Source: Quercus robur
Lineage: Eukaryota > Streptophyta > Magnoliopsida > Fagales > Fagaceae
Assembly (NCBI RefSeq): GCF_932294415.1
Contig: NC_065535.1
Location: 82,481,862 to 82,545,861 of the forward strand
Direction of reading: 5' to 3'
Length of the DNA stretch: 64,000 bases
The notes beneath the pieces were generated by a model that made no database searches, was not told where the DNA came from, and worked only from the letters and a program-made list of their open reading frames with translations. Positions within the stretch are counted from its first letter, which is position 1. Each line of letters begins with the position of its first letter. This document shows, in pieces, positions 31,257 through 43,068 of the stretch. Both the position numbers and the translations under genes were made by a program.

Positions 31257-33157
31257 ATGGAAGAAATCACGGACGGAGTGAACGCCATGAACCTGGTCGG
31301 AGATTCCCACAAGAAGAACCGAATCCAAGTCTCCAACACGAAGAAACCCTTGTTCTTCTACGTCAATCTCGCCAAGGTTCTCTCTCTCAAACTACATCTA
31401 TTCTTTTCGATCTGGGTTTTGGGTATTTTATGCTGGTGCCAAAATTAGTATTTTTTTAAAAAATTTTTAGGGATTAATTGTAATGTTGGTTATGATTTGC
31501 CTTTTTTGTAATTGGTCTTCAATTGCGTTTACAGAGGTATATGCAACAGCATAACGAGGTTGAGCTCTCTGCTCTTGGAATGGGTAATGTTCCATTCACC
31601 TATCATATCCCAGCTTTTGTGTTAATCAAATCCAATGGCAGTTCTGTGTAATCGTATGTATGTATTCTTATAAATTGCACAGTGTTGTATATGAGTTGGT
31701 AAATGTGGAAACTATTAACTACTAGCTGTTTGTTTATTTGGGTTTGATTAAGATACAGTTTTCATTTCTTTTACCTAATCTAATTATAGATTACCATGGG
31801 GAGGTGTGTAGGGCTGGGATTTAGTTGTCTAAATATGATGTGAATTCTAGTTCTGATTTGTCTGTAATTGTGGGGTTGGTGTCTCGGTAGTTTTGATTGC
31901 AAAGCGAAGTGGTATTGTAATTTGTCTACCATGAATTAGAAAATTTTCTAGCCAAGAGCCTTGTAGCTCAACTAGTTGGCACCTTCTTGTTTCCAACAGA
32001 GAGTACATCCAGGGTTCAAATCCCCCCAACCCCAACTATCGAATTATCAAAAATTAGAAAATTTTCTCAGATTCAGTGGAGGTGTTCCTAACTTCTAAGC
32101 ATTCTATTTGTGTTATCAGAAGGCCAGATTATTCCTGCTTTGTTCTTGTAATCTTTTCTTGCTGCTTCTTATTTCTTTAAAATAGCCATATATGCGTTCA
32201 TGTACATTTGATATGCCTTTTGTATATGTAAGTATCATTGGGGTCTGGTCCTTTAGGTGAGGCTCTTTTCTTTACAGAGTGGTTCCCTTTATGGCTTAGG
32301 AATTCATGGTTAGCTTACTTGATGTGTTATACTCCATGTCTATTGATAAATAGTAAATAGACCTGATGTGGCTATGCTTGACTCAGATTAACTGTTATTG
32401 TTAGGTTGTGTCTTAGTATTGTTGCATCCTCACATTTAACTGACTAGTCTTAGTATCTGTCCTGATTGCAGCTATTGCCACAGTCGTTACAATAGCAGAA
32501 ATTTTGAAAAACAATGGATTGGCTGTTGAGAAGAGTAAGATTTTGTCTTCATGTGTATTTGTAATGTTTTGAGCTTACAATTAACTTTGATTCTCATTGA
32601 AAATAATATTCACTTTCTGCAGAGATCATGACCTCAACTGTTGATATCAAGGATGACTCGAGGGGGCGACCCATCCAAAAAGCAAAGGTAAAGTTAATGC
32701 TATGTGTCACGATTCCCATTGGTATGGCATACTTTGCCCAACATGCATGGAAAGTGGGTCTTTGCAGAATGAGGTCCTTATGAATTTGTCTTAGCCACAA
32801 TGAATCATCTTGCTTATTTCTAGTTATTCTATGATACTTCTGCTATGTCTGTTATATTCAAATGGTGATGTAGGTATGGGCATCAAAATTTGGTGAAAGT
32901 GAAACATGCACATGCGTGCATGCACACACACACAACATGCAATGTATTCTTTGTATTGATATGTAGTTATGATGAATTTCCCACCAAATATACTGAATTC
33001 TTTTTTCAATCTCCCGTTGAGAGGTTTATAGCTGATGGGTAACGGTTTATTGTGCTCTCAGATTGAAATATTGCTGGGGAAGACTGAAAACTTTGATGAA
33101 TTGATGGCGGCTGCTGCAGAGGAAAGGGAAGCTGCAGAGGCCGAAGAGCAAGGTTGA
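31257..33157 (+). CDS. Alba-family DNA/RNA-binding protein
   Basis: Exons 31257-31376, 31535-31583, 32472-32534, 32623-32687 and 33062-33157 (120+49+63+65+96 bp) join in frame to 130 codons plus TGA; all introns are GT-AG. The product begins MEEITDGVNAMNLVGD and contains KKNRIQVSNTKKPLFFYVNL, MQQHNEVELSALGMAI, ATVVTIAEILKNNGLAVEKK and DIKDDSRGRPIQKAKIEILL, the Alba fold (about residues 20-110) of the short plant Alba class (Arabidopsis ALBA1/ALBA2-like). The C-terminus is Ala/Glu-rich (DELMAAAAEEREAAEAEEQG). Family members bind nucleic acids as dimers, acting on RNA stability and R-loops; the precise role here is unknown. The start is fixed by the conserved MEEIT and by the paralogous exon. 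Intron 2 hosts a SINE. The promoter and exon 1 are duplicated as a pseudogene 13 kb upstream. Confidence 0.95.
31950..32051 (+). mobile_element. tRNA-derived SINE in Alba intron 2
   Basis: Contains a box A-like TAGCTCAACTAGTTGG and a box B-like GGGTTCAAATCC about 35 bp further on, in a 102-bp body. The 16-mer AATTAGAAAATTTTCT lies directly on both sides (31934-31949 and 32052-32067) with no mismatch, a textbook target-primed insertion. The box B matches the RNA polymerase III consensus better than box A. Confidence 0.9.
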
Positions 33158-33742
33158 AGGGGTTTGTTTTGTAGTGTCTGGTTTGGCTTGTTCTTGTTGT
33201 TCTAATACTGGTGAATGCACTTTATTGTCAATTTTATTTTAGGAGATTTGTAGGTATCTAAAACATTGTGATCCTGAGGAGTTTGTTAACCTTCCGTGAA
33301 AATTTTGTCTAGTGTAGAAACCAAAACTGTCTGTTATTCAAAAGTTGATTCTCTTATCTAAATTTTGGCTTCTGTTTTGTCAAGCATATCTAATTTGACA
33401 CTTTTGTTTAGAATATGCATCATAGTTGAAAGATTATTGTAGAATTGTACTTTCCATATATTTGGATATTTGATTTGGGGTCAGTTCTTTGCATCTACAT
33501 TCCCAGCATGGTAATTTCAAGTTACGTATATGTACACTTTTATTTTGGGGGGGAGTTTCCTGAACGCCTTTTGATAAGTAAAAATGCTTAATTAAAATAA
33601 AATGAAAATAGGGTACACAGTAAGTGTATTAACAAGCCTTCAGAGGGTCAAAAACTATGATGCATGGAAAGTACAACTATTTAGTAAATCAAACAAAGAG
33701 CAAGAGGGTTTGATATGTTTTTTACTGTTTCTGTTACATATA

Positions 33743-33779
<37 letters not shown>

Positions 33780-33965
33780 TTTGATGTCCAAGAAATGTTG
33801 AAGTTTTCGGGGGGAAAAAAAAACACAATGCGTCTGGTTTGATCAAAATTTATATCGTGCTTCATGTTTCGACATCCATGGGGACTGGAATCAAATGTAT
33901 CGTCTAATTAAAAATTACTGTATTGCAACGTAATCTTTTTATGAGGTTGCTTTGCTGTCTTAATC
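33158..33965. other. Alba 3' flank and spacer with (TG)n(AG)n tract
   Basis: 3' UTR and terminator are presumably within the first few hundred bases, but no decisive signal was chosen. A (TG)n(AG)n microsatellite lies at about 33741-33779. Confidence 0.5.
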
Positions 33966-34302
33966 AACAAATTTACAAATTATGCAATAAAATATCCCTA
34001 AAATTATTTAGCAAAATGCTCATGGTTTTAAAAATTGATTTTTACAAAATCAAGTTTTATGTAAAATTCAATATTCTCAAAATTGAGTTTTATGTATATT
34101 TTTAAGTGAAACTTGACATTAGTAATGTTGAGTTTCACTTAAATTTTCAAAAAAATTTAAATGGCAAAATATGCATAAAACTCGACATTGTTAATGTCAA
34201 ATTCTATCTGTAACTCGATTTCGAGTTTCAAAAAGAGGAATATTTTGCTAAATAATTTCAAAATATTGGTATTTTGTTGCATTGTTTGTAAATTAGATAT
34301 GA
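33966..34302. repeat. Inverted-repeat MITE-like element
   Basis: Left arm ATTTACAAATTATGCAATAA and TTATTTAGCAAAATG; right arm reversed ATTTACAAACAATGCAACAA and TTATTTAGCAAAATA. An inner palindrome TAAGTGAAACTTGACATT / AATGTTGAGTTTCACTTA lies at about 34104-34141. It shares the AATCGAGTTT-like subterminal style of the 9745 and 52625 elements. Noncoding. Confidence 0.65.
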
Positions 34303-34600
34303 TTCTTAATTGACTCATTGGAATTAGATATGATTCTGTATTCATCCCTTAAGATAAAGGGTACCATCAAAACGAGATGGGCATCCCTCTGAAATCATTC
34401 TGTATAAATTTGTGGTTTCAATTCTAGTCCATCTCAATGTGGTGAAAAAACAGTCTAACTACTCACTTGTGAGATGTGGGATTTTTTTGCAATTTAACAC
34501 CAAAATGTTAACAATTTCGTTAGTTAGCATCGTTTCAAAACTATTTAGGAAACTAACATCTCAAATCTCAAAAACTTGAGTTTTATGTGCTGTTAGTGCT

Positions 34601-34920
34601 AAGGTGGAAAATTATCCACGTGGAACTCCCCAAAGAAATAATGCAACATCAACAAAAACAACAAAGCAATAAACCCGAGAGATCAGACAAAAACAATGAA
34701 GCAACAAACTAGAGAGATCAAACAAAAACAACGAAGCAAGAGATCAAAAATAGAAACCATAAGGTGGAAAATTATCCGCGTGGAACTCCCCAAAGAAATA
34801 ATGCAACATCAACAAAAACAACAAAGCAATAAACCCGAGAGATCAGACAAAAACAATGAAGCAACAAACTAGAGAGATCAAACAAAAACAACGAAGCAAG
34901 AGATCAAAAATAGAAACCAT
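34601..34920. repeat. Recent tandem duplication, 2 x 160 bp
   Basis: Units 34601-34760 and 34761-34920 both start AAGGTGGAAAATTATCC and differ at one position by my reading (CCACGTG against CCGCGTG). Each unit itself contains CAACAAAAACAAC / AGATCA(G/A)ACAAAAACAA subrepeats. Confidence 0.92.
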
Positions 34921-35358
34921 GAAGAGGGCAACCTTAGACCTCCCTAACCCAAACCCCTCAGCTCGGACTAAACCTAGGCAGCAAAGGCTCCAAGCAACGA
35001 CAGCGAAAGCTCCAGTGAAGGTTTTCCTCTGATTCCTTCATTTTCTTCTACTCTACCAGTACATGCAACTTGAACCTCTAAGACTTAAGTTGCTATAGTG
35101 AACTCATGTCTAAAAGACTCGAGATGTTAGTTTGCTAATAAGTTTAGAAAAGATGAGAACTAACGAATATGTTTGAAACTTAGTGTTATATGGCAAATTT
35201 GACCATGCGATGTGGGTGAATGGCATTTCCAAGAAATGACTACTTGTGTGGAGATAATGAGAAAACGTGTGGAAATGTGGCCTTTGCTCATATACTAGTA
35301 AACTCTTTTATTTTAGGCTTATAAAACAAAACAATATAGATTGGCACATCCTACGGTC

Positions 35359-35393
<35 letters not shown>

Positions 35394-36743
35394 TCAGCTG
35401 GTCTGAGTGTAAAAATGAGTAAAGCTAGATTCACATTAAAAATTCACAACAATTTCACCCCTTGCATATTAGAAGTCAACAATTTCACCCCCAAATTTGC
35501 ATTCCACCTTACAAATGGGCCATTAAAAAAATTAATTCCAGATTGTACTGGGTCCAAATGTGAGTGAGGTGATAGGCAAATCACGTGGTGCAATAAAATT
35601 GTTGTGAGTTTTTGTTGCAACCAAAATTTTATTGTGTAAGAATAAGATGGTTGCAAATTAGGTAAAATAAGTTTTTCAATTAAATTCAAACACTTGACTG
35701 CATTGATTAATAAGATAAGAATAACGTTACCTTTTCTAAGAATAATTAAATTCAAAACAACCAAGTATTTGAATTCAATTGAGAACCCAATTCTCTCTCC
35801 AAAAAAAATTAAGAATCCAATTTACTGCACCCAAGGTAAAGTATTTAAGTTTTACCTTGTAAACTTATATTTTATTGTGTGGCACATTTTTTATATTTTA
35901 GCAACCAAAAAAAAAAAAAAAAATTGTCAATTAGTTTTGGTTCAAATGGCAACATGTCATTCAGAAGTAAGTTGGAGGGTGACATTACAAATTCAAAATC
36001 GACTGATTGCGTAAGCTACTAATTGGCAATAACCATATGTATATACAAAAATCTTTTGAGCTTGTCTCAAGAAAACGGATTCTAAAAACTTTAATCAGAA
36101 ATTTGAAGTCTATTAAATGGCAATAACGACCCCTTGGATGCTTGAATGGACCACAGTTTGAAAAAGCCACTTACATGCCTTTCAGCTCTTCACTGCATGA
36201 AAAGCCAGTCTCGTATTGGATTTGTTAAAATAACAAAATTCATAAGATTAAGACAATGGAATTTATAATTCATCCAAGTTGTATCGTTTGGGGTCCTCCT
36301 CTGAGTTTCATTTTTCCACCTTGACTTCCTGATCAAAATACCAAATCTAAAAAAAATGTCAACCACGGGCGTGTGGCCACACTTTCCACTTTCTGTAGCC
36401 TAGTCAGGGACTCAGGGTGATGGGAAATAGCAACCGTTGCTTGGATTTAAAAATTGTGTAAATTGGTCTTACATTGAAGTAAATAGGCTAAACATCTGAT
36501 CTGAAACAAATTGGCAATTCTAAAAACACTTATAATGTAAAAATATTCACTCAATCTATCTTAAATGGAGATTCTTGAGCTACATCCTTGTAATAAAAAG
36601 AAATGCAAAATGGATGTAACATGTGACCTGTGAACCAATTTCGCCGACAATAAACCTTAGTTTTCCCTATCTAGAAACTGTTAGAACTCAAACCATCTAT
36701 TGTTTATTCAAAAAGGTAAAAATAAAGTCTGCCACTTCTAAGG
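34921..36743. other. Gene-free intergenic region
   Basis: An (ATA)n microsatellite at about 35361-35392; the rest is AT-rich. The last few hundred bases probably include the BT1 3' UTR. Confidence 0.45.
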
Positions 36744-38190
36744 TTAATCATCTTCTTCTTTCTCAAACAGTATCCTCTTGCATGCCTCATAGCACATGAA
36801 AGATATCCCAGCAGCGGGGACCAATTTCACACAACTTGGTCCCAACCCTCTATACAGACCTGGAAGCCCTTCATTTTCAAATATGCTCACGAGAGCATGA
36901 AGCATGCTTTGATACTGTCTCCCATTGATAGCTCCAGCAGCCTGCATATGCTTGCGAGCCACCTCAAGTGGGAAAGTTGCAGTACTGGAGATTGCACCAG
37001 CTGCTGATCCAATTAAAAGAGTCATAATACTCCCAATTTCCTCCTTCTTGAAAGCTTTCTTGTAAGCTTTCCGTAATGTATCATAAGCATAATAATTGGT
37101 TGCAGCATATGGGATGACGCCAATTACACTTGGGGTGAGGCCTCTATACAATTCTGCAGGCCCCTCCTCTTGCACAATTTTTATAAGTGCATCCAACATA
37201 TTCTTGTACACTCCTCTCTACAATTAGACACACAAAGCACTATTAGGATATGATTTGAATTTTAAAATGAATTCATATTGAAGAGGAAGACATTGTAGTA
37301 GATTCCTTAATTCTTTTTAAGGCTTGAGTTACCTGGACAGTTAATCGGGTTTTGAGTAGCTCAAGTGGGTATGTAACCAAGGTAGAGCTAACTCCAGCAA
37401 CAGCACCTGCAATTAATGAGGCAGGAATAGGGATTTGGGGCTGCATCCCAGGTTCTGGAGTCAAGTGCTTCTTAACTGTTTCAAAAGTGAATAACTGCAG
37501 AATTGTTCCAATCAGAAATATATCAGTGTTAACATACATGGTGAATTTAACATATCATGATAAAATATTCAAAGTTCTAGTACTATATTGCGATTTCAGA
37601 ATGAGAGCCTCAATCCTGCTGGACCAAGGTAGATTTTATAAATTAATATAAATAAACAATAACATGTTCAAATAGAAGTTGTGAGATATGTAATTGCTGG
37701 TATGTGGCAAAAACAATCCTTTGGCACCATAGGCGTGTCACTTAACATATTTCTGTAAGATTATCTCTACGAGGAGACTTAATGTGAATCACATATAGAT
37801 TACTCTAATTAGTTATTTATTTTTTACATATTTGGATTCATTTTATTATTTAAGAGTAAGAGTGATAGTAAAGGCTCATCTTTTTAGGAGTCCATTTGTG
37901 AATAGGCATGTGAAGAACAGTTTCCTGTGTTTCATTCATCAAAGGGCTTTCTAAATGTATAGACTATGGCTAGAAGCTCTTTCCCATTATTTGGGTTTGT
38001 TCTACCAATTACTTGAACAACGATAGTAGAAGGTCTATTTAAATTTCTTCGCTGTTTCAATTTCTCAATGTTTTCCCCAGCTAAAACATGACCACATAGA
38101 GGGTCTATTGGCAACTCCCTAGGTACTTACCTAGGGATTGAAGGGGAAGGGAGGGGTTTGGGTAGTGATAGGAAATCCTAACCATGCTAA

Positions 38191-38221
<31 letters not shown>

Positions 38222-39867
38222 TTTAATATTAATGAAAGCTGTGTTGATGTCATAAAAGCTTTCAGAATCTTTCCACAACACAATCAGAGTTGTTAGATTG
38301 CTGAATGTGCTTCAATCAAATATAAACAAAAGGCTAGAAAATAAGAGAAATAAAAATACTATCAGGACTTGAACCTTGTTTTCAAATTGAATATGATCAT
38401 AAGACCACAATAAATTTGTACAAAATCTGAATTATTTGATGCAGAGCAGAGATTTCATCATCCAGTTGATTTTTCAAGGGAGAATAGAAATGAATGAACG
38501 AAAGGAGTATAAAGGCATATATGGGATATTTTACTCTTTTTCTTTTCGGGGGGAAGGGTAGGGGGAACTAAACAGTTATATAGACTGATTCAGAAAATGT
38601 AAGCAGGGTTTGAAGAATTATCCTGAACTAATGAAAAAAAACTGGTATGAAAAAAGCCAACCAGATATGTTGGAATTGATCCTTGCTAGATAGGATTTTA
38701 ATCCAATAATGTCACAAATCAGATAAATAAAAAATAAAAATAAAAAGACAATGCGTGGCAAAGAATACGGGAATAGGAACGCAGGAAGATGATGATAAAC
38801 GAATGACTGCCCTGGTCATATTAATAAGATAAATGGTCCCAAAGGCAAGCATGGTAGAGCATCAACCAGTGCCGTAGCAGGACATTGGTACTTTGAGGTT
38901 AAATAGCACTGCAAACCCAAAGAAGGCTATCACCTTGATTCCAAAAAGGTTACTCTTATCAAAAAAGAGGGTTGAGATATTATTGGACCACAAACAATAA
39001 ATTACCAATCTAAACCCAAGACAAAATGAAACAAGCAACTGAATCTAACAAGAGTTTCAAGCTGAAAATTTACCTACACAAAGTGTCCAGGACAGCCAAC
39101 ACATTACACCCAAAATTCAAGTCAATATTTTATAATAAATCATACAAATATCAATACAAACAGGTAATGGTTAAAAAAAAATTAGCAACCAAAACAACTA
39201 CCAGAATATAACATCAAAAATTATCACCCTGTGCATTGACATCCAAATATATAATACAACTTTAAAAATTATGAACAGCACGACTCACCTCAATAGCCTT
39301 GCTTGGAGCAACCCGGATCACATTAACAAAATTGCCCCTAAACAAGCCCTTCCATCCATCAATTTCCATAATATTTTGAAATACCTCAGTTGTCGAGTGT
39401 CCCAAGCTCCCAATCATCAAATGAGTCCTTATTGTCTCCAGTGGTGCAACCACAGTCCTTGATACCGCACCCGCGACTGCCCCACTGATCAACCTCCTCA
39501 GTGATGCATTACCAACCTTAATTTTCAGTTTAGGACCACCCTTTTTTATCTTCTTCACCAGCAATTCCACTCCAACATCCACTGCCTCAAACGTCATATC
39601 CGAAATCTCATTAAACCTAAGCCCGGGTCCGACCATTGGCACAAACATCATGTGTGAAGTGCTATAGAGAGACTTAACCCCATTATCTTTAGTATTCGTA
39701 GGATTTGGTGGAATCCCAACCCCCATCCCTGCTTGACCAACACTTGCAAATAAGCCACCAGAACGAAAACTACCCTCTTGAGGACTCCATTGAATATTAA
39801 TTCCAGAACTCAAAACCACAACATCTTTATTACCCTTTATAACACTTGGCAGTTCTCTTCTACCCAT
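36744..39867 (-). CDS. BT1: Adenine nucleotide transporter BT1 (Brittle-1-like mitochondrial carrier family)
   Basis: Exons (minus) 39867-39289, 37494-37333 and 37217-36744 (579+162+474 bp) give 404 codons plus stop, with GT-AG introns of 1794 and 115 bp. Residues 1-110 are a poorly conserved extension (MGRRELPSVI, GGLFASVGQAGMGVG) expected to hold organelle targeting. Three carrier repeats follow, each with the P-x-[DE]-x-x-[KR] signature: PLETIRTHL at 142, PLELLKTRL at 236 and PLEVARKHM at 330. Other blocks are RRLISGAVAGAVSRTVVAPL, GLFRGNFVNVIRVAP and LVPAAGISFMCYEACKRIL. Length and sequence agree with dicot BT1 (Arabidopsis about 390 aa), which exports adenine nucleotides from plastids and is reported in mitochondria as well; cereal BT1 moves ADP-glucose. 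The ATG at 39867 is chosen because it gives the conserved MGRR start. Confidence 0.95.
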
Positions 39868-40792
39868 GAATACCAAACAGAGTTACTCTCCTCAGGTTTT
39901 TTCAAAATACCCAGAAACGCTTTTGCTTATAAAATTAGAAAAGTCGGAATTTTGAGAAGGAAAAGAACGATTCTAAGCAAATGGGTATTCAAAAATCTCA
40001 ACTTTATAAAGTGGGCATCAAAATAAATAACCAAGAAACGAATATTTGTGAGAATATGAACAAACAAAAAAATAAAAAATGGTAGCTGTAGAGAGGAAAG
40101 AGAAAAAAGGTATTGGAATATTCGATGAATAGAGATAACCAGATGGTTTTGGTGAAGAAAAAGCGAGAGGGGTATGTGTGTGTGTTTCTTTACACACTCT
40201 CTGTCTCTGCCTCTGTAAAACAAAGTAGAGAAGAGAGGGTGGCGAGATCTTCAATACTATTGGCTTATTGTATGATGCGTTGCTATTTAAAAGCTGTCCT
40301 TTGTGAGCAGGAGAAGTCAAGTGTTACCGTGATATACCGACTTTGGAGGCGGAATTACTACTTGGATTGCTTTTAGATTTTGACCTAAAGTAACGTAAAA
40401 GGGTTTTTTTTTTTTTTTTTCTTTTTCTTCTTCTTCTTCTTCTTCTTTTTAGAAAGTATCTAATTTTTTTTTTAGTATTTGAATTTTTTTTTTAATGTAT
40501 GTAATCCTTTTATCTCTCGAACACCTAGTAGTAACTGTTTTAAGTACTAAGTAGTAACATCAATTTTATATAAACTCAACACTAACATTATTTTTATTAT
40601 GTATAAATTATAACATGTTAATCATTCTTGAAAAAAAAATGTATAGCTCAATTTAATGTTTTTATTCCAAAAAAAAAAAAAAAACTCATTGTTTTCATAA
40701 TATGAAATATCATTCTTCATCCATTATGAATTAAGACGCATATTTAAAATACTAACTTTACATATTTTTTACTTTTAATTATTATGTTCCTT
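39868..40792. other. BT1 upstream region
   Basis: The 5' UTR and promoter of BT1 should lie here (transcription leftward). Contains a T-run followed by (CTT)n at about 40404-40450. No unambiguous TATA box was chosen. Confidence 0.4.
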
Positions 40793-40895
40793 ATTATCAG
40801 ACCAAGATACCGACCGACTTTTGGTGTAGGCGAGAATTAAACCTCAATATCTTATTTAACTATAAGAAACTTTACCAATGGAGCTAACATGAACC
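40793..40895 (-). mobile_element. tRNA-derived SINE fragment
   Basis: The minus strand reads GGTTCATGTTAGCTCCATTG, a box A-like region, then GAGGTTTAATTCTCGCCTAC, a degenerate box B, then ACACCAAAAGTCGG and TCTTGGTCTGATAAT. This arrangement is a common plant SINE 5' half that I recognise from tree genomes. No TSD was resolved and the 3' half is missing. Confidence 0.6.
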
Positions 40896-41419
40896 ATAAT
40901 TTGTCTCTTAAAAATAGTATTTTTATAATTCTTTCAATACTTTTACTTGGGGCATATTGCTAAAATTGCTTTATTATGCATCAATCACCACAAATTTATT
41001 GTGTTTGTAATTATTTTGATACTTTTTTTTTTTGTGGTCCTTAAATTTGGTTTACAGAAAAAATAGTAATATCATTACTTTTCTTCAATTATGAACATAA
41101 TTATAATATTATCAATGACCTTTAGGTCAAAGAGTATTTTATGATGTTTACAACGGAGACATTTAGAATTTAAATCTCTCTTAGTCTCTCTCCACTTTAA
41201 GATGTATCCAACAAAAATAAAAATATTAGTGCACTATACTATTCAACTTTTCTTTTCCTTGTAAGTAAAGTAAAAAAAGATAAAGTCTTCAAATCAAACC
41301 ATGGAAACCAAGCTTTGCTCAATGAGGGAGCTCAAATTAAGTTTAAAAGACTAACAATATATTTCACCCTTCTCAGGTTTTGCAATTCAAAATTTGAAAA
41401 AAAAGTTGAGATTTACATC
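40896..41419. other. Gene-free AT-rich spacer
   Basis: No recognisable feature apart from weak SINE-like similarity near 41110-41200 that I did not call. Confidence 0.4.
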
Positions 41420-42162
41420 TGTAGGGGCACAATTCTAGTGGCCCAATCCTTACTAGTCAAGTCTTGGTCCAAAAAGTCCCACATAATGAATTTTTTGTAG
41501 AGTATGGGCTAAAGAACTTGGTTTCAGTTAGCTTAAGCGGTTTGTTGCATGGGTTAAGAAAATACAGAAAGAAGAACGAAGAAGATGGACATGAAGAGAG
41601 ATCCCTCTTAAGTGATCAGGCTCGAAACTTCATTCCTAGGCATATATTAATACAGTAAAACTTCTCTTCTGTGTTCCTCCTCTCCTCTTTTTTCCGTCCC
41701 CCTCTCTTGGGAGACTTTTACATATTATATAGGTTCTCTCCTATCATCTGGGCTTTACACTTGTTGATCATCCAAACCCCTACTTGAGCACCTGTCTCAT
41801 CAGACACCCTTGTCAATTCTTTGTGAGTTGCAGTGGCCAAGGTAACACTGTTCAGGAGTCTTCTCTTCATTAATGCGGCCAGGAGAGTAGTTGTGATGCA
41901 TTTAATGTGGTGGTGGCAGCCTTTGCTGAGATATTTTGGGTTTCCTTCCTTTTTACGTATTTGAGGGATGGACTACAGTGGCTTGGACGCACCTTTGATC
42001 TGGATTTTGCAGTGTCCGAGGAGGAATTACTCCTCGGACATGTTCTCTTTACCCCAGTGGGCCTAAATAAGGATTGTCTGGGCCACGATGTCTCCTCGGA
42101 AGAATTGGTCCTCGGGCGGGCCTAGGGCCTAGCCAACTTATTATTTTGGGCCGGTCTCCACA
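41420..42162 (+). mobile_element. Solo LTR, 743 bp, family 1, perfect TSD
   Basis: Starts TGTAGGGGCACAATTCTAG, ends GGTCTCCACA. ACATC flanks both sides (41415-41419, 42163-42167). Shares TTTGTAGAGTATGGGCT and the CCTCGGACATGTTC block with the other members. No coding remnant. Confidence 0.9.
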
Positions 42163-42442
42163 ACATCTATTTTTGTAATTTGAAATTATCGATAAGTATT
42201 CTTGTTTTGAAATTTAAATATTTTAAAATTTTAGAAAAAAAAAAATCCCCACCCCCCCCCCCCACCCCAAAAAAAACACTAAATTTTTTTTTTTCTTTTC
42301 TTTGGAAAAAGGAGGGGGAAAAAAATTAAAGTATCGTGTTTGACTTGCCTATCATCAAAGATCCAAAAAATAAATAAATAAATAAATAACTTTGATGATA
42401 CTCAAGCTGGAGAAATTTTAATGCAACATGTGCACCTACAGT

Positions 42443-43059
42443 TAGGGGTGTTCACCAAACCGCACAAATCACAAAAACTGCACCAAAATCATCCACAAAA
42501 TGGTATAACTGCACAACACTGCAAGTAACAGTGCACCGCACCTCATGGTGCAGTGTGGTTTACGATTTTATAATAAGAAAACCGCACAAACCACACCGCA
42601 CCCTCTCTATATATTAATATATTTATTTATTTTTAATATTAAATATATTATTAATAGTTTAATAACCCTAGTTTTCAAAAAAAAAAAATTGATAACCCTA
42701 GAAAGTGTTGACTAGGAAAGCCAGCCCAAAATAAAGAAAAATTAGATCAATAGTTTAAAACTTGTCCCAAAACAAATGGAAAAATTAGTTTTGGGCTAGG
42801 TAGGAAAAGCCCAAGATTTGAAAAATATACCGACTTCAAGTCATTCAAACCGCATCTTATACACCGCACCGCACATCTGACCGCAAAAATGAGGTGTGAT
42901 GCGGTTATGGCTTTGGCTAAATTCTAAATCGCACCACATTGCACATGTGACCGCAAAAATAAGGTATAGTGCAGTTATGATTTTGGCTAAACTGCACCGC
43001 AAAGTAAAGTGCTAAAAATGACCCAAAACCGCACCGCACCGCAAACACCCCTACCTAGT
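42443..43059. mobile_element. hAT-like MITE rich in ACCGCACCGCA motifs
   Basis: Left end TAGGGGTGTTCACCAAACCG; right end reversed TAGGGGTGTTTGCGGTGCGG, with six further bases (CCTAGT on the plus strand) before the flank. The direct repeat ACCTACAGT occurs at 42434-42442 and 43060-43068. Subterminal regions carry many CCGCAC / GTGCGG motifs on both strands. Noncoding. Confidence 0.75.
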
Positions 43060-43068
43060 ACCTACAGT

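Larger units (their letters stand above)
27838..31506. repeat. Segmental duplication, copy B (contains the live Alba promoter and exon 1)
   Basis: Collinear with 15025-18179 apart from the solo LTR at 29019-29728 and the absence of the 197-bp MITE. It includes the nested MITE cluster (about 28373-28985 and 29734-29862) and the Alba upstream region. It ends in Alba intron 1. Confidence 0.9.

Noticed and set aside
31966..32025. Possible tRNA gene from the box A and box B motifs
   Set aside because: No cloverleaf can be closed, and the 16-bp target duplication shows it is a SINE.
37932..38114. 60-codon minus-strand frame in BT1 intron 1
   Set aside because: The BT1 exons join in frame without it, and it has no recognisable domain.
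41110..41200. Possible SINE 3' half
   Set aside because: Similarity to the remembered SINE tail is weak and there is no box A/B or TSD.
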